Below are positions 1 through 9,395 of a stretch of DNA of 63,703 nt, piece by piece. The notes under the pieces were generated by a model. It ran no database searches and had not been told where the DNA came from. It saw nothing but the letters and a program-made list of their open reading frames with translations. Positions within the stretch are counted from its first letter, which is position 1, and every line of letters begins with the position of its first letter. Source of the DNA: Rossellomorea aquimaris (GTDB lineage Bacteria > Bacillota > Bacilli > Bacillales > Fictibacillaceae); NCBI GenBank assembly GCA_020524245.1, contig JAIVLN010000010.1:1-63703 (forward strand), read 5' to 3'. The translations under genes were made by a program, and so were the position numbers.

Positions 1-54
1 GGAAGCGTGGTGACACGTGAAGCTGACAGATACTAATCGATCGAGGACTTAACC
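1..54 (+). rRNA. rrl: 23S ribosomal RNA, 3' end (partial)
   Basis: The first bases match the conserved 3' end of Bacillus-type 23S rRNA, including TACTAATCGATCGAGGACTT and the terminal AACC. The rest of the gene lies left of the window. It is followed by a 5S gene, so this is the tail of a 16S-23S-5S operon. The exact 3' end could differ by one or two bases. Confidence 0.95.
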
Positions 55-177
55 ATAAAAATGAACGCGGACTAAGAGCGTCACGTCCTGTGACAACGTC
101 CGCACTAGCACATCCTGTGTGTCGTGTTTTCAAGAACCGTTATCTAGTTTTGAAGGAATAGTTCCTTCAACTTCATA

Positions 178-294
<117 letters not shown>

Positions 295-301
295 AACAAC
301 G

Positions 302-331
302 AAAGGACAGCTGCGAAGCTGTTCTTTTTTT
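302..331 (+). terminator. Rho-independent terminator of the rRNA operon
   Basis: GGACAGC (305-311) pairs with GCTGTTC (318-324) around a six-base loop, followed by seven T. It lies directly after the 5S gene. Confidence 0.9.
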
Positions 332-421
332 GTGTTTCAAAGAAGTTTTCAAAGGAGATGGGGAGTGGAGCAGGCGATGAGATCCGTCATTCATTGCAGG
401 AAGAAGGTAGTAAGATTTTAC

Positions 422-526
422 TAATTTCCCAAAGTGAGCATGAAAGTTCCCCAAGTCAGCGGCTAAGTTCCACAAGCCAGAGGTAAAGTTCCACAAGTAA
501 GCGCTAAAGTTCCACAAGTGAGACAC
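422..526 (+). repeat. Tandem array of five 21-bp units
   Basis: Five imperfect copies of a unit like AAAGTTCCACAAGTNAGCGCT follow each other at an exact 21-bp period; the TTCC core starts at 426, 447, 468, 489 and 510. The first and third units are the most diverged. Because 21 is a multiple of three, the reverse strand stays open and would give a seven-residue repeat (LWNF...), but that frame runs into the 5S gene antisense and has no credible start signal. A similar array with the same period lies after tuf. Confidence 0.85.
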
Positions 527-746
527 AAAATCTTCTCACGATGGAAATAAGGGAGAAAATGCTAAAACATTTTCTCTTCAAAAGAGGTGATTTATACTTC
601 TCCACACAAAAAACAATCCCAAAAAGCCATATATCGCATTTAAATCGCTTCATTTTGGTTTAAAACCAGAATTTTATTAAGCTCGCGGGCCAATGGTAAC
701 TGAAAAGACATATTAAACAGCAACTGAAGTGACCTCTATGATCCGC
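527..746. other. Non-coding spacer with one hairpin
   Basis: No credible gene is seen. GAGAAAATG (553-561) and CATTTTCTC (568-576) form a perfect 9-bp hairpin without a T run. The rest is AT-rich unique sequence. Confidence 0.5.
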
Positions 747-952
747 ACGCAAATTCACGACACTCCTGCAGGAATAGCGAGCCAGGCGAGACCAAGGTAG
801 TAATGTTTAGCTCAACTCCCAGTCACTTGGATCACTTCAGACTACCGGCGGCAACAGCCTCCTCGTCAACATTCCAGTGATCTACTAACTAATCGGGTCG
901 CTTGCGCTTTACAAATGCCAGCCGAAAGGGAGTGAAATTCGAAGAAATCAAC
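747..952. repeat. Dispersed palindromic repeat, disrupted copy
   Basis: The left arm (about 747-793) is nearly identical over more than 40 bp to the left arm of the intact element at 51566-51711 (AATTCACGACACTCCTG then GCGAGCCAGGCGAGACC). The right arm (about 920-952) contains AAAGGGAGTG and CGAAGAAATCAA as in the intact copy. The middle (794-919) differs; one stretch at 847-867 resembles the reverse complement of the right half of the intact copy, suggesting an internal inversion or nested insertion. Confidence 0.7.
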
Positions 953-960
953 CTTCCACG

Positions 961-989
961 TTTACCTTTTTTCCTCGTTTGCCTATAAT
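961..989 (+). promoter_or_regulatory. Candidate sigma-A promoter of mgtC
   Basis: TTTACC (961-966) and TATAAT (984-989) are separated by 17 bp, about 55 bp before the mgtC start. The -10 is perfect and the -35 matches 4 of 6. Confidence 0.55.
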
Positions 990-1043
990 TGAATACTATA
1001 AACCATAAGATGATACTAACTCGACATATTGGGAGAGATGACA

Positions 1044-1760
1044 ATGGACTTATTATCCTATGACTGGATATCAGATAAAACAGTAACCATAACAGTTCGC
1101 TTACTCATCGCAGCAATATTATGTGGACTCGTCGGAATCGAACGGGAATTCAAACGACACCCTGCGGGATTCCGTACACATCTGCTAGTAGGGGTAGGTT
1201 CTTGTCTCATGATGCTCTTATCCATATTTGGATTCGAAGATTTCTTAGCTTCACATGAACAAGTACAAGGCTTCGATCCATCCCGTTTACCAGCATATGT
1301 TGTCAGTGGAATTGGCTTCTTGGGTGCAGGAACGATTCTTGTCCATGGTGTTACAGTAAGAGGATTGACAACCGCTGCCTCCATTTGGGTCGTAGCAGGC
1401 ATTGGTCTAGTCGTAGGGATCGGCATGTATTACGAAGCGATTTTTACAACATTCGTCATGATCCTGAGCTTGCTTTTCTTAAACAAATTTGAGGATCTCT
1501 ACCTACGTAAACAGCGATTCCATCATGTGACAGTGATCGTAGAGAATAAAGAGGTTCCACTGTCTCTGATCATCAATGAACTTGAATCGTGCAAGGTGCC
1601 CATCTCGCATGTGACAATCGACGATCACCCGAATGATGCATCAACCTCATTGATAAAATATTCTTTCAAAATTCAGGTTTCGAACACAAAAAAGCTTCCA
1701 GAAGTGTATGACAAGATTCAATCGATTGATCACGTTCATAAAGTATTTGCAACAGAGTAA
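1044..1760 (+). CDS. mgtC: MgtC/SapB family membrane protein
   Basis: The 238-residue protein has four or so hydrophobic segments in its first 140 residues and a soluble C-terminal region of the ACT-like type seen in this family. The family signature is present: GIERE, then PAGFRTHLLVGVG and GFLGAGTI. MgtC-type proteins act in the cytoplasmic membrane and are linked to growth at low magnesium and, in some bacteria, to F-type ATPase control; which applies here is unknown. The ATG at 1044 is chosen because GGAGAG at 1032-1037 sits six bases upstream; a TTG at 1029 overlaps that site. It stands alone between the rRNA operon and ctsR, where B. subtilis has no such gene, so it may be an insertion. 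Confidence 0.9.
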   Translation: MDLLSYDWISDKTVTITVRLLIAAILCGLVGIEREFKRHPAGFRTHLLVGVGSCLMMLLSIFGFEDFLASHEQVQGFDPSRLPAYVVSGIGFLGAGTILVHGVTVRGLTTAASIWVVAGIGLVVGIGMYYEAIFTTFVMILSLLFLNKFEDLYLRKQRFHHVTVIVENKEVPLSLIINELESCKVPISHVTIDDHPNDASTSLIKYSFKIQVSNTKKLPEVYDKIQSIDHVHKVFATE

Positions 1761-1781
1761 TTTCACTCATCATCTTCATAT

Positions 1782-1812
1782 GCTTCCCGCAAATATCGGG
1801 AAGCTTCCTTCT
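1782..1812 (+). terminator. Terminator-like hairpin after mgtC
   Basis: GCTTCCCG (1782-1789) pairs perfectly with CGGGAAGC (1797-1804) around a seven-base loop. The following tract is T/C rich (TTCCTTCTTCCC) rather than a pure T run, so termination may be moderate. Confidence 0.65.
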
Positions 1813-1891
1813 TCCCTCTACTCCAAGAAAATTTAAAAAAACTAAAGTTTATATCAAAAAATCCCTGTCTATAATAGAAACATCAAACACT

Positions 1892-1919
1892 TTGCAACTT
1901 GCGGCCAATTGTATATAAT
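1892..1919 (+). promoter_or_regulatory. Sigma-A promoter of the ctsR operon
   Basis: TTGCAA (1892-1897) and TATAAT (1914-1919) are 16 bp apart. The CtsR operator begins four bases after the -10, so bound repressor would cover the transcription start. A second TATAAT at 1870-1875 lacks a clear -35. Confidence 0.75.
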
Positions 1920-1922
1920 TAT

Positions 1923-1939
1923 AGTCAAAGAAAGTCAAA
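1923..1939 (+). promoter_or_regulatory. CtsR operator (heptad direct repeat)
   Basis: Two AGTCAAA heptads (1923-1929 and 1933-1939) are separated by GAA, the known CtsR box form RGTCAAANNNRGTCAAA. A partial third heptad (GTCAGAG) follows. The site lies just after the -10 of ctsR, consistent with autorepression of the whole ctsR-mcsA-mcsB-clpC operon. Confidence 0.92.
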
Positions 1940-1968
1940 GTCAGAGCAGAAGGAGGGGCTGTGATGGG

Positions 1969-2433
1969 ATGAAAAACATTTCTGACATCATTGAGGCGCA
2001 TTTGAAAGAAATTTTAAAGGGAAGTAACAAGAAGGAAATTGAGATCAAGCGGAGTGAAATTGCTGAAAAGTTTCAATGTGTCCCCTCACAAATCAATTAC
2101 GTAATTAATACGCGGTTTACGATTGAGAAAGGCTTTATTGTGGAAAGTAAAAGAGGAGGAGGAGGATACATTCGGATCATTAAGGTAGAGACGGATAGTA
2201 CGACAATCCTGCTCGATCAGATCCTTAAATTGATTAAAAACCGCATCAGTGAGTCTGCCGCTGAAAACATCATCTATAGATTGTTAGAAGAACAAATCAT
2301 CAGTATTCGAGAAGCAAGGTTGATGAAAAGTGTTATTGATCGATCCACCATCAATATCGTGCTTCCTTACCGAGATGAACTCAGAGCAAACCTGATGAGA
2401 TCCATGATTTACAGTTTAAAGTATAAGAACTAA
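1969..2433 (+). CDS. ctsR: Transcriptional repressor CtsR
   Basis: CtsR is the dimeric repressor of class III heat-shock genes (clp genes); it binds heptad repeats such as the one at 1923-1939. The 154-residue product has the winged-helix DNA-binding half (IKRSEIAEKFQCVPSQINYV, then the glycine-rich wing KRGGGGYIRI that senses heat) and a C-terminal four-helix dimerisation half. Its length equals the B. subtilis protein. ATG 1969 is in frame and gives the expected N-terminus (KNISDIIE), with AGGAGGGG at 1951-1958. It is the first gene of an operon with mcsA, mcsB and clpC. Confidence 0.97.
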   Translation: MKNISDIIEAHLKEILKGSNKKEIEIKRSEIAEKFQCVPSQINYVINTRFTIEKGFIVESKRGGGGYIRIIKVETDSTTILLDQILKLIKNRISESAAENIIYRLLEEQIISIREARLMKSVIDRSTINIVLPYRDELRANLMRSMIYSLKYKN

Positions 2434-2448
2434 AGGGGAGTGTAAGGC

Positions 2449-2976
2449 GTGTATTGTCAAGAATGTCAACAACGACCAGCAACTTTGCACTTCACGAAAA
2501 TCATTAACGGGGAAAAGAACGAATTCCATATTTGTGAACAGTGTGCAAAGGAAAAAGGGGACTTCATACCAGGCTCTAATTCGTTCTCGATTCATAACTT
2601 ACTCTCTGGGTTATTGAATTTCGAACAACCACTCAATGAGACCAATGCTGCACCTCGAAGTAAACAAGTCACTCAGTGTGCGAAGTGTGGCATGACTTAT
2701 CCTGAGTTTGCGAAAATTGGTCGCTTCGGATGTACGGACTGTTATAAGACATTCGCATCGAAACTTGATCCGATCTTTAAACGGATCCATGGAGGGAACA
2801 CAGATCACTCAGGAAAAATTCCGAAACGTATCGGAAATGATCTGTTGGAACGGAAAAAAATCGATCAGCTTAGACAAAAATTACAACAGCTCATCAATGA
2901 AGAAGAGTTTGAAGAAGCAGCACATGTACGAGACCAAATCCGCTCGATGCAAAAGCGGTTTGAGGGGAGGGATTGA
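2449..2976 (+). CDS. mcsA: McsA, zinc-binding activator of the McsB arginine kinase
   Basis: McsA activates the arginine kinase McsB, which marks proteins for ClpCP and inactivates CtsR. Four CXXC pairs are visible in the first half (CQEC at the N-terminus, CEQC, CAKC, CTDC), able to hold two zinc ions. A UVR-like motif forms the C-terminus ([15 protein letters not shown]). The 175 residues are close to the usual length. It starts with GTG after GGGGAGTG and overlaps the mcsB reading frame region by a few bases, indicating coupled translation. Confidence 0.95.
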   Translation: MYCQECQQRPATLHFTKIINGEKNEFHICEQCAKEKGDFIPGSNSFSIHNLLSGLLNFEQPLNETNAAPRSKQVTQCAKCGMTYPEFAKIGRFGCTDCYKTFASKLDPIFKRIHGGNTDHSGKIPKRIGNDLLERKKIDQLRQKLQQLINEEEFEEAAHVRDQIRSMQKRFEGRD

Positions 2977-2978
2977 CG

Positions 2979-4052
2979 GTGTCTTTGAAAAGATTCATGA
3001 GTGAAGCCATCAGTCCTTGGATGAAACGGGAAGGACCAGACTCGGATATTGTATTGAGTAGTCGGATCCGGTTAGCCCGTAATCTCGAAAATCACGTCTT
3101 TCCCCTGGTTGCAAACGAGCAACAGTCTAGAGAAGTGAACGAACAAATCCGCAATCATTATGAAAATCAGGCATATGGTAGTGTAGGCAGCTTATCGTAT
3201 ATCGATGTGGATCAATTGAAGTCGATCGAAAAACGAGTGCTCGTCGAAAAACATTTGATTAGCCCGAACCTTGCTGAAGAACCAAAGCATTCAGCTGTTT
3301 TGATGAGTGAGGACGAATCGATCAGCATCATGATTAATGAAGAGGATCATATACGCATCCAATGTCTATTCCCAGGTTTTCAATTATCGGAAGCTCTGAC
3401 ATTAGCGAGTGGGATCGATGATTGGTTTGAGGAAAAAGTGAATTATGCTTTTGATGAAAGGCATGGATACTTAACGAGCTGCCCAACCAACGTTGGAACT
3501 GGAATGCGAGCATCTGTCATGATGCATTTACCAGCACTTGTCATGACCCAGAAAATGCATCGGATCGTTCCAGCGATCAACCAGTTAGGGCTTGTCGTAA
3601 GAGGGATTTATGGTGAAGGTAGTGAAGCACAAGGGAACGTCTTCCAAGTTTCCAACCAGATGACGCTCGGTAAATCAGAACTAGATATTGTCGAAGATTT
3701 AAGAGGAGTCGTCATGCAACTCATTGAGGAAGAGAGAGCTGCAAGGAAAAATCTGCTCGAAACCTCTAGAATACAGCTTGAAGACCGGGTATACCGTTCA
3801 TTGGGGACCCTCGAAAACAGTCGAATCATCCAGTCGAAAGAAGCGACGAAGTGCTTGTCGGATGTAAGGCTCGGAATTGATTTGCAAATGATAGAAGGGA
3901 TTTCACGTAAAATATTGAATGAACTAATGATACTTACCCAACCTGGATTTCTACAACAGTATGCGGGAGAAACATTGACCCCTGATCAGAGGGATATCCG
4001 ACGTGCTACATTGATTCGCGAAAGATTGAAGTTAGAGAAGAACAACGAATAG
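2979..4052 (+). CDS. mcsB: Protein arginine kinase McsB
   Basis: McsB phosphorylates arginine side chains, tagging proteins for ClpC-ClpP degradation, and removes CtsR under stress. The guanidino-kinase fold signatures are present: RIRLARN near residue 28, NEEDHIRIQ, and [12 protein letters not shown] with the conserved cysteine. The C-terminus carries RDIRRA, the RDXXRA motif described as an allosteric phospho-arginine site. GTG 2979 gives the expected N-terminus (SLKRFM) with GGAGG eight bases upstream; a TTG at 2973 overlaps the mcsA stop and is too near the ribosome site. Confidence 0.95.
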   Translation: MSLKRFMSEAISPWMKREGPDSDIVLSSRIRLARNLENHVFPLVANEQQSREVNEQIRNHYENQAYGSVGSLSYIDVDQLKSIEKRVLVEKHLISPNLAEEPKHSAVLMSEDESISIMINEEDHIRIQCLFPGFQLSEALTLASGIDDWFEEKVNYAFDERHGYLTSCPTNVGTGMRASVMMHLPALVMTQKMHRIVPAINQLGLVVRGIYGEGSEAQGNVFQVSNQMTLGKSELDIVEDLRGVVMQLIEEERAARKNLLETSRIQLEDRVYRSLGTLENSRIIQSKEATKCLSDVRLGIDLQMIEGISRKILNELMILTQPGFLQQYAGETLTPDQRDIRRATLIRERLKLEKNNE

Positions 4053-4065
4053 GAAGGTGATCACG

Positions 4066-6498
4066 ATGATGTTTGGACGTTTTACTGAACGAGCTCAAAA
4101 GGTACTTGCACTTGCACAAGAAGAAGCGATTCGTTTAGGTCATAATAATGTGGGTACAGAGCATATCCTGCTCGGCCTGGTTCGTGAAGGCGAAGGAATA
4201 GCTGCAAAAGCACTTTCTGTTCTTGGTTTAAGTCCTGAAAAGATTCAAAAAGAAGTAGAATCCCTCATCGGTAAAGGTCAGGAATCGGTTCAAACGATCC
4301 ATTATACCCCACGAGCGAAGAAAGTCATTGAACTATCAATGGATGAAGCTCGTAAACTCGGCCACTCGTATGTGGGTACAGAACATATATTATTAGGTTT
4401 GATCCGTGAAGGAGAAGGGGTGGCAGCACGCGTCCTCAATAATCTCGGAGTCAGCCTGAACAAAGCTCGCCAACAAGTATTGCAGCTTCTCGGAAGCAAT
4501 GAATCTTCCTCTTCTGCTGGAGGTTCATCAGTCAATGCGAATACACCGACACTTGATAGTCTTGCAAGAGATTTGACGGCTGTTGCCCGAGATGGCAGTC
4601 TTGATCCTGTCATCGGCCGAAGTAAGGAAATTGAACGTGTCATCGAGGTATTAAGCCGTCGTACGAAAAACAATCCGGTACTGATCGGAGAGCCTGGTGT
4701 TGGTAAAACTGCGATCGCTGAAGGATTGGCGCAACAGATCATTAATAATGAAGTGCCAGAGACATTGCGTGATAAGCGCGTCATGACACTTGATATGGGT
4801 ACAGTAGTAGCAGGTACCAAATATCGTGGGGAGTTTGAGGACCGATTGAAAAAGGTCATGGATGAGATCCGTCAAGCCGGTAACATCATCCTCTTCATCG
4901 ACGAGCTTCATACGTTAATTGGAGCGGGTGGAGCAGAAGGTGCAATCGATGCTTCGAACATCCTTAAACCTGCGTTAGCTCGCGGTGAGTTACAATGTAT
5001 TGGAGCGACGACCCTCGATGAATACCGCAAGTACATTGAAAAGGATGCAGCCTTGGAGCGTCGTTTCCAACCAATCCGCGTTAATGAACCGACGAATGAT
5101 GAATCCATTCAAATTTTAAAAGGTCTTCGTGACCGGTATGAAGCACACCATCGGGTAACGATTACCGACGATGCAATTGATGCGGCTGTCAAACTTTCAG
5201 ACCGCTATATCTCCGACCGTTTCCTTCCGGATAAGGCGATCGATTTAATTGATGAAGCAGCATCTAAAGTTCGTTTACGCTCTTATACAGCACCACCGAA
5301 TCTAAAAGAGCTTGAACAGCGTCTTGAAGGTGTACGTAAGGAAAAAGATGCAGCTGTCCAAAGTCAGGAGTTCGAAAAAGCAGCGTCTCTCAGAGACTCC
5401 GAACAGAAGTTGAGAGAAGAACTGGAAACGACAAAAAACAGCTGGAAAGAAAAGCAAGGACAAGAAAATACAGAAGTGACACCAGAAGATATTGCGCTTG
5501 TTGTAGCAAACTGGACTGGAATTCCAGTATCCAAGCTGAAGCAAGAGGAAACGGAAAGACTATTGAATATGGAATCCATCTTACATGACCGCGTCATCGG
5601 CCAAGACGAAGCGGTTAAGGCGATTTCCAAAGCGATCCGAAGAGCACGCGCAGGCTTGAAAGATCCTAAACGACCAATTGGTTCCTTTATTTTCTTAGGA
5701 CCGACTGGGGTCGGTAAGACGGAGTTGGCGAGAGCGCTAGCAGAAGCATTATTCGGGGATGAAGATTCCATCATCCGTATCGACATGTCCGAGTATATGG
5801 AAAAGCATACGACGAGCCGTCTTGTCGGTTCACCTCCAGGGTATGTCGGTCACGAGGAAGGCGGCCAGCTCACAGAGAAGGTCCGTCGAAACCCATATTC
5901 CGTCATCCTTCTGGATGAAATCGAAAAGGCACACCCTGAAGTGTTCAACATCTTACTTCAAGTGCTTGAAGATGGTCGTCTAACAGACTCGAAAGGACGT
6001 ACGGTGGACTTCCGAAACACCGTCGTCATCATGACTTCCAACGTCGGAGCAAGTACGTTGAAGCGAGGTAAGAGTCTTGGATTCACAGCGCAATCTGAGA
6101 ACCAAGAGTATGAGAACATGAAATCGAAGGTCATGGATGAAATGAAAAAAGCATTCCGTCCTGAGTTCTTGAACCGTATCGATGAGACAATCGTGTTCCA
6201 TACGCTTCAAAAAGAACACCTCAAGCACATCATCAGCTTGATGTCGAATCAGCTTCAGAAGCGACTTTCTGAACAAGGCATTGATATTGAGTTGACCAAT
6301 GCAGCGCTTGAGAAGATTGCGGATGAAGGCTACGACCCAGACTATGGTGCACGTCCACTACGTCGTGCGTTGCAACGTCAGATTGAAGACCGTCTTTCTG
6401 AAGAATTGCTCAGAGGAACAATCGCAAAAGGGCAGACTGTCAAGATCGATGTGGAGAACAACGACTTCACTGTGAACACGGTAGGAGCAGGTACGTAA
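4066..6498 (+). CDS. clpC: AAA+ unfoldase ClpC
   Basis: ClpC is the hexameric unfoldase that feeds substrates to the ClpP protease, with McsB and adaptors. The 810 residues equal the B. subtilis length. In order: two Clp-N repeats (about 1-145), AAA domain 1 with GEPGVGKT (near 210) and LFIDELHT, a coiled-coil middle/UVR region (about 410-480), AAA domain 2 with GPTGVGKT (near 545) and [10 protein letters not shown], and the C-terminal domain. ATG 4066 gives [10 protein letters not shown] with AGGAAGGTG upstream. It is the last gene of the CtsR operon, closed by a strong hairpin. Confidence 0.97.
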   Translation: MMFGRFTERAQKVLALAQEEAIRLGHNNVGTEHILLGLVREGEGIAAKALSVLGLSPEKIQKEVESLIGKGQESVQTIHYTPRAKKVIELSMDEARKLGHSYVGTEHILLGLIREGEGVAARVLNNLGVSLNKARQQVLQLLGSNESSSSAGGSSVNANTPTLDSLARDLTAVARDGSLDPVIGRSKEIERVIEVLSRRTKNNPVLIGEPGVGKTAIAEGLAQQIINNEVPETLRDKRVMTLDMGTVVAGTKYRGEFEDRLKKVMDEIRQAGNIILFIDELHTLIGAGGAEGAIDASNILKPALARGELQCIGATTLDEYRKYIEKDAALERRFQPIRVNEPTNDESIQILKGLRDRYEAHHRVTITDDAIDAAVKLSDRYISDRFLPDKAIDLIDEAASKVRLRSYTAPPNLKELEQRLEGVRKEKDAAVQSQEFEKAASLRDSEQKLREELETTKNSWKEKQGQENTEVTPEDIALVVANWTGIPVSKLKQEETERLLNMESILHDRVIGQDEAVKAISKAIRRARAGLKDPKRPIGSFIFLGPTGVGKTELARALAEALFGDEDSIIRIDMSEYMEKHTTSRLVGSPPGYVGHEEGGQLTEKVRRNPYSVILLDEIEKAHPEVFNILLQVLEDGRLTDSKGRTVDFRNTVVIMTSNVGASTLKRGKSLGFTAQSENQEYENMKSKVMDEMKKAFRPEFLNRIDETIVFHTLQKEHLKHIISLMSNQLQKRLSEQGIDIELTNAALEKIADEGYDPDYGARPLRRALQRQIEDRLSEELLRGTIAKGQTVKIDVENNDFTVNTVGAGT

Positions 6499-6513
6499 AG
6501 AGATTGATAAAAA

Positions 6514-6546
6514 GTGTCAGGCACCATACGTGGTGTCTGGCTCTTT
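6514..6546 (+). terminator. Terminator after clpC
   Basis: CAGGCACCA (6518-6526) pairs with TGGTGTCTG (6531-6539) around a four-base loop, followed by CTCTTTTT. The stem core resembles the hairpin at 58307-58367 (see findings). Confidence 0.85.
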
Positions 6547-6817
6547 TTGTTGGATGTGTTGATTTCCTCGAAACTCACTCCTTATCCGCGGGCGAATCGC
6601 AACCTTCAGTGTCGTCAATTTCCATTACAATCAACAAAAACGTCTAGCATACTCCTCCTCGTTTCCGTAACACTTTATAACAATCGAGCGGTTTTACCCA
6701 TATGCATGAGATTATCGAATACAATACTTATATAAGGTGTTCCCTGACGCGTTTGTGATATGATTGCAGTAACTTAAAACGATACGGAAGATGTCAGGGA
6801 AATGGGGAATAGTAACA
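6547..6817. other. Spacer clpC-radA
   Basis: About 270 bp without a gene. A TATGAT at 6759-6764 could be a -10 element for radA, but no convincing -35 is seen. Nothing else stands out. Confidence 0.4.
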
Positions 6818-8191
6818 ATGGCAAAGAAAAAAACCGTGTTTTTATGTCAGGACTGTGGGTACGATTCACCTAAGTGGATGGGAAAATGTCCTGGTTGTAA
6901 TAAATGGAATACGATGGTTGAGGAAATCATCCAACCGGATAAAGGACATAGAAGATCCTTTCAGACGGGGAATCCGACAAGTCAAAAACCTGAACCGATC
7001 ACCCAAATCAAGAGTGAAAAAGAACCGAGAATTGATACACGGATCAATGAATTGAACAGAGTACTAGGTGGCGGTGTTGTTCCTGGATCGCTTGTCCTTG
7101 TCGGTGGAGACCCGGGAATCGGTAAATCGACGTTACTATTACAGGCTTCAGCAAAACTTGCAGAATCCTCTCAACGAGTCTTGTATATTTCAGGAGAAGA
7201 ATCAATTAAACAGACGAAACTGAGGGCACAGCGGCTCGGAATTAATCATGACCAGCTCTATGTCCATGCTGAAACCGATATGGATCTCATTGAGAAGGCG
7301 ATACAAGACATTAAACCGACATTGTTGATCATCGACTCGATCCAGACGGTCTATCGATCCGAAGTAACTTCTGCACCAGGGAGCGTATCACAAGTCCGAG
7401 AATGTACCTCGCAGTTCATGCGAATCTCCAAGACGAATGGAATCGCCACGTTCATTGTCGGACACGTGACGAAGGAAGGGTCCATTGCCGGACCGAGATT
7501 GCTTGAGCATATGGTCGATGCAGTCCTTTACTTTGAAGGAGAAAGGCACCATACGTATCGAATTTTAAGAGCGGTGAAAAACCGATTCGGATCAACGAAT
7601 GAAATCGGTGTCTTTGAAATGAAAGAGGCAGGGTTGGAGGAAGTGGAAAACCCTTCTGAAGTGTTTTTGGAGGAACGTTCTAACGGAGCAGCAGGTTCAG
7701 CGATTGTCGCTTCTATGGAAGGTACGAGACCTGTCCTGGTCGAAATTCAGGCATTGGTCTCGCCGACAAGTTTCGGAAACCCGAGGCGGATGGGAAACGG
7801 GATTGACCATAACAAAGTGTCATTATTGATGGCCGTTCTTGAAAAACGAGTCGGCTTATTGATGCAGAATCAAGATGCTTACGTAAATGTTGCTGGAGGG
7901 GTCCGCCTGGATGAACCAGCCATTGATTTAGCGATTGCTATGAGTATTGCATCAAGCTTCCGTGATCAACCCACGAATCCTACAGATGTGTTTATCGGAG
8001 AGATCGGTTTGACAGGAGAGGTACGAAGAGTGTCCCGAGTCGAGCAAAGAGTCCATGAAGTGGCGAAGCTCGGATTCAAGCGCGTCATTCTTCCAGAGAA
8101 AAACATAGGTGGATGGACGGTACCGAAAGGCATTGAAGTCGTCGGTGTAGCGACTGTCCAGGAGGCACTACGTCATACACAAGGAGGATAA
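6818..8191 (+). CDS. radA: DNA repair protein RadA (Sms)
   Basis: RadA is a RecA-like ATPase that promotes branch migration in recombinational repair. The 457-residue product has an N-terminal zinc finger (C10-X2-C13...C24-X2-C27), a P-loop GDPGIGKST (97-105), the RadA-specific KNRFG motif, and a C-terminal Lon-protease-like domain lacking protease function. ATG 6818 gives MAKKKTVF as expected; the upstream site (GGGGAA) is modest and rather distant. It is followed closely by disA, the usual pair. Confidence 0.96.
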   Translation: MAKKKTVFLCQDCGYDSPKWMGKCPGCNKWNTMVEEIIQPDKGHRRSFQTGNPTSQKPEPITQIKSEKEPRIDTRINELNRVLGGGVVPGSLVLVGGDPGIGKSTLLLQASAKLAESSQRVLYISGEESIKQTKLRAQRLGINHDQLYVHAETDMDLIEKAIQDIKPTLLIIDSIQTVYRSEVTSAPGSVSQVRECTSQFMRISKTNGIATFIVGHVTKEGSIAGPRLLEHMVDAVLYFEGERHHTYRILRAVKNRFGSTNEIGVFEMKEAGLEEVENPSEVFLEERSNGAAGSAIVASMEGTRPVLVEIQALVSPTSFGNPRRMGNGIDHNKVSLLMAVLEKRVGLLMQNQDAYVNVAGGVRLDEPAIDLAIAMSIASSFRDQPTNPTDVFIGEIGLTGEVRRVSRVEQRVHEVAKLGFKRVILPEKNIGGWTVPKGIEVVGVATVQEALRHTQGG

Positions 8192-8194
8192 CGT

Positions 8195-9268
8195 ATGGAT
8201 CCTGCGATGAGAGAGTTGATCGTAAGTAAAATGCTACAGTATGTTGCACCAGGAACCCCATTACGTGATGGGATTGACAACGTGTTACGTGCAGAAACAG
8301 GCGGGTTGATCGTCGTCGGTTTTAACGATAAAGTACAAAAACTCGTCGATGGTGGCTTTACAATCAATTGTCGTTTCTCTCCCGCTTATTTATATGAGCT
8401 AGCGAAAATGGATGGTGCAATCATCCTCAATGACGAAGGAAATAAGATTCTATATGCGAATACTCAATTGATTCCCGATACGACGATACCATCCAAAGAA
8501 ACGGGCATCCGTCACCGGACGGCAGAACGGGTAGCGAAGCAAACCGGGAATTTGGTCATTTCCATTTCTCAACGGAGGCGTGTAATCACCTTATATCAAG
8601 GGGTCATCCGTTATTCGCTTCAAGACATAGGCGTGATTCTTACTAAGGCGAATCAGGCGTTACAGACGTTGGAAAAATACAAGTCCGTCCTAGATCAGAG
8701 CTTAACCGATCTTGGAGCACTAGAGTTTGAAGAACTCGTTACATTCCAGGAAGTATCACAAGTCATCCATCGGATAGAAATGGTTCTGCGCATCAGGAAT
8801 GAAATCATCAAGTATGTAAACGAGCTCGGTTCCGAAGGGCGGCTGATCAGCATGCAGATGGAAGAACTCGTCGCGAACATCGAGTCGGAAGCTGCCTTGA
8901 TCATCAAAGATTACTCAAAGAATTCGAAAGTGGATCCGTTCCACATCCTCAATGAGCTGAAAAAGCTTTCTAGTGAGGAATTGTTAGAAGAAAATGCGAT
9001 TGTGCGGTTATTAGGCTACCTTCCATCTTCGAACATCTATGAAGAACCTGTGAAGCCGAGAGGATATCGCATACTTCACAAGATTCCTCGTCTTCCGTCA
9101 TTGATCATTGAAAATCTGGTCAACCATTTTGAACATTTACAAATGACGCTCAAGGCATCTATTGAAGAATTGGATGATGTGGAAGGGATTGGAGAAATCC
9201 GTGCTCGGAAGATTAAAGACGGCCTTAAGCGAATTCAGGAGCAATTGTTCCTCGACCGCCATATTTGA
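8195..9268 (+). CDS. disA: Diadenylate cyclase and DNA-integrity scanning protein DisA
   Basis: DisA makes cyclic di-AMP from ATP and slows or stops on branched DNA, linking DNA damage to sporulation timing. The 357 residues show the DAC domain with DGA (73-75) and RHRT (106-109), a long helical linker, and a C-terminal helix-hairpin-helix region ([16 protein letters not shown]). The residue before RHRT is Ile where Thr is common (GTRHRT), probably harmless. The ATG is preceded by AAGGAGGA and lies three bases after radA, so the two are co-transcribed. Confidence 0.96.
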   Translation: MDPAMRELIVSKMLQYVAPGTPLRDGIDNVLRAETGGLIVVGFNDKVQKLVDGGFTINCRFSPAYLYELAKMDGAIILNDEGNKILYANTQLIPDTTIPSKETGIRHRTAERVAKQTGNLVISISQRRRVITLYQGVIRYSLQDIGVILTKANQALQTLEKYKSVLDQSLTDLGALEFEELVTFQEVSQVIHRIEMVLRIRNEIIKYVNELGSEGRLISMQMEELVANIESEAALIIKDYSKNSKVDPFHILNELKKLSSEELLEENAIVRLLGYLPSSNIYEEPVKPRGYRILHKIPRLPSLIIENLVNHFEHLQMTLKASIEELDDVEGIGEIRARKIKDGLKRIQEQLFLDRHI

Positions 9269-9346
9269 AGAAATTTGGAAAAGGGGAACTTGCCCAAAAG
9301 GTTTGTAATTTACATGTTATTTTATGTAAAATTGAAGATAAGCAGG

Positions 9347-9373
9347 TTTCAAATCTATTGAAATGTCTATAAT
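9347..9373 (+). promoter_or_regulatory. Candidate promoter of yacL
   Basis: TATAAT at 9368-9373 lies just before the GAGGAGGAGG ribosome site. The best -35 is TTTCAA at 9347-9352 with a short 15-bp spacer, so this is uncertain. Confidence 0.4.
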
Positions 9374-9395
9374 GAAGAGGAGGAGGTGAACAATT

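Noticed and set aside
422-526. CRISPR array
   Set aside because: Units are contiguous with a 21-bp period and no unique spacers; no cas genes are nearby.
961-1043. Magnesium riboswitch (M-box) before mgtC
   Set aside because: The leader after the promoter is only about 50 bases, too short for an M-box.
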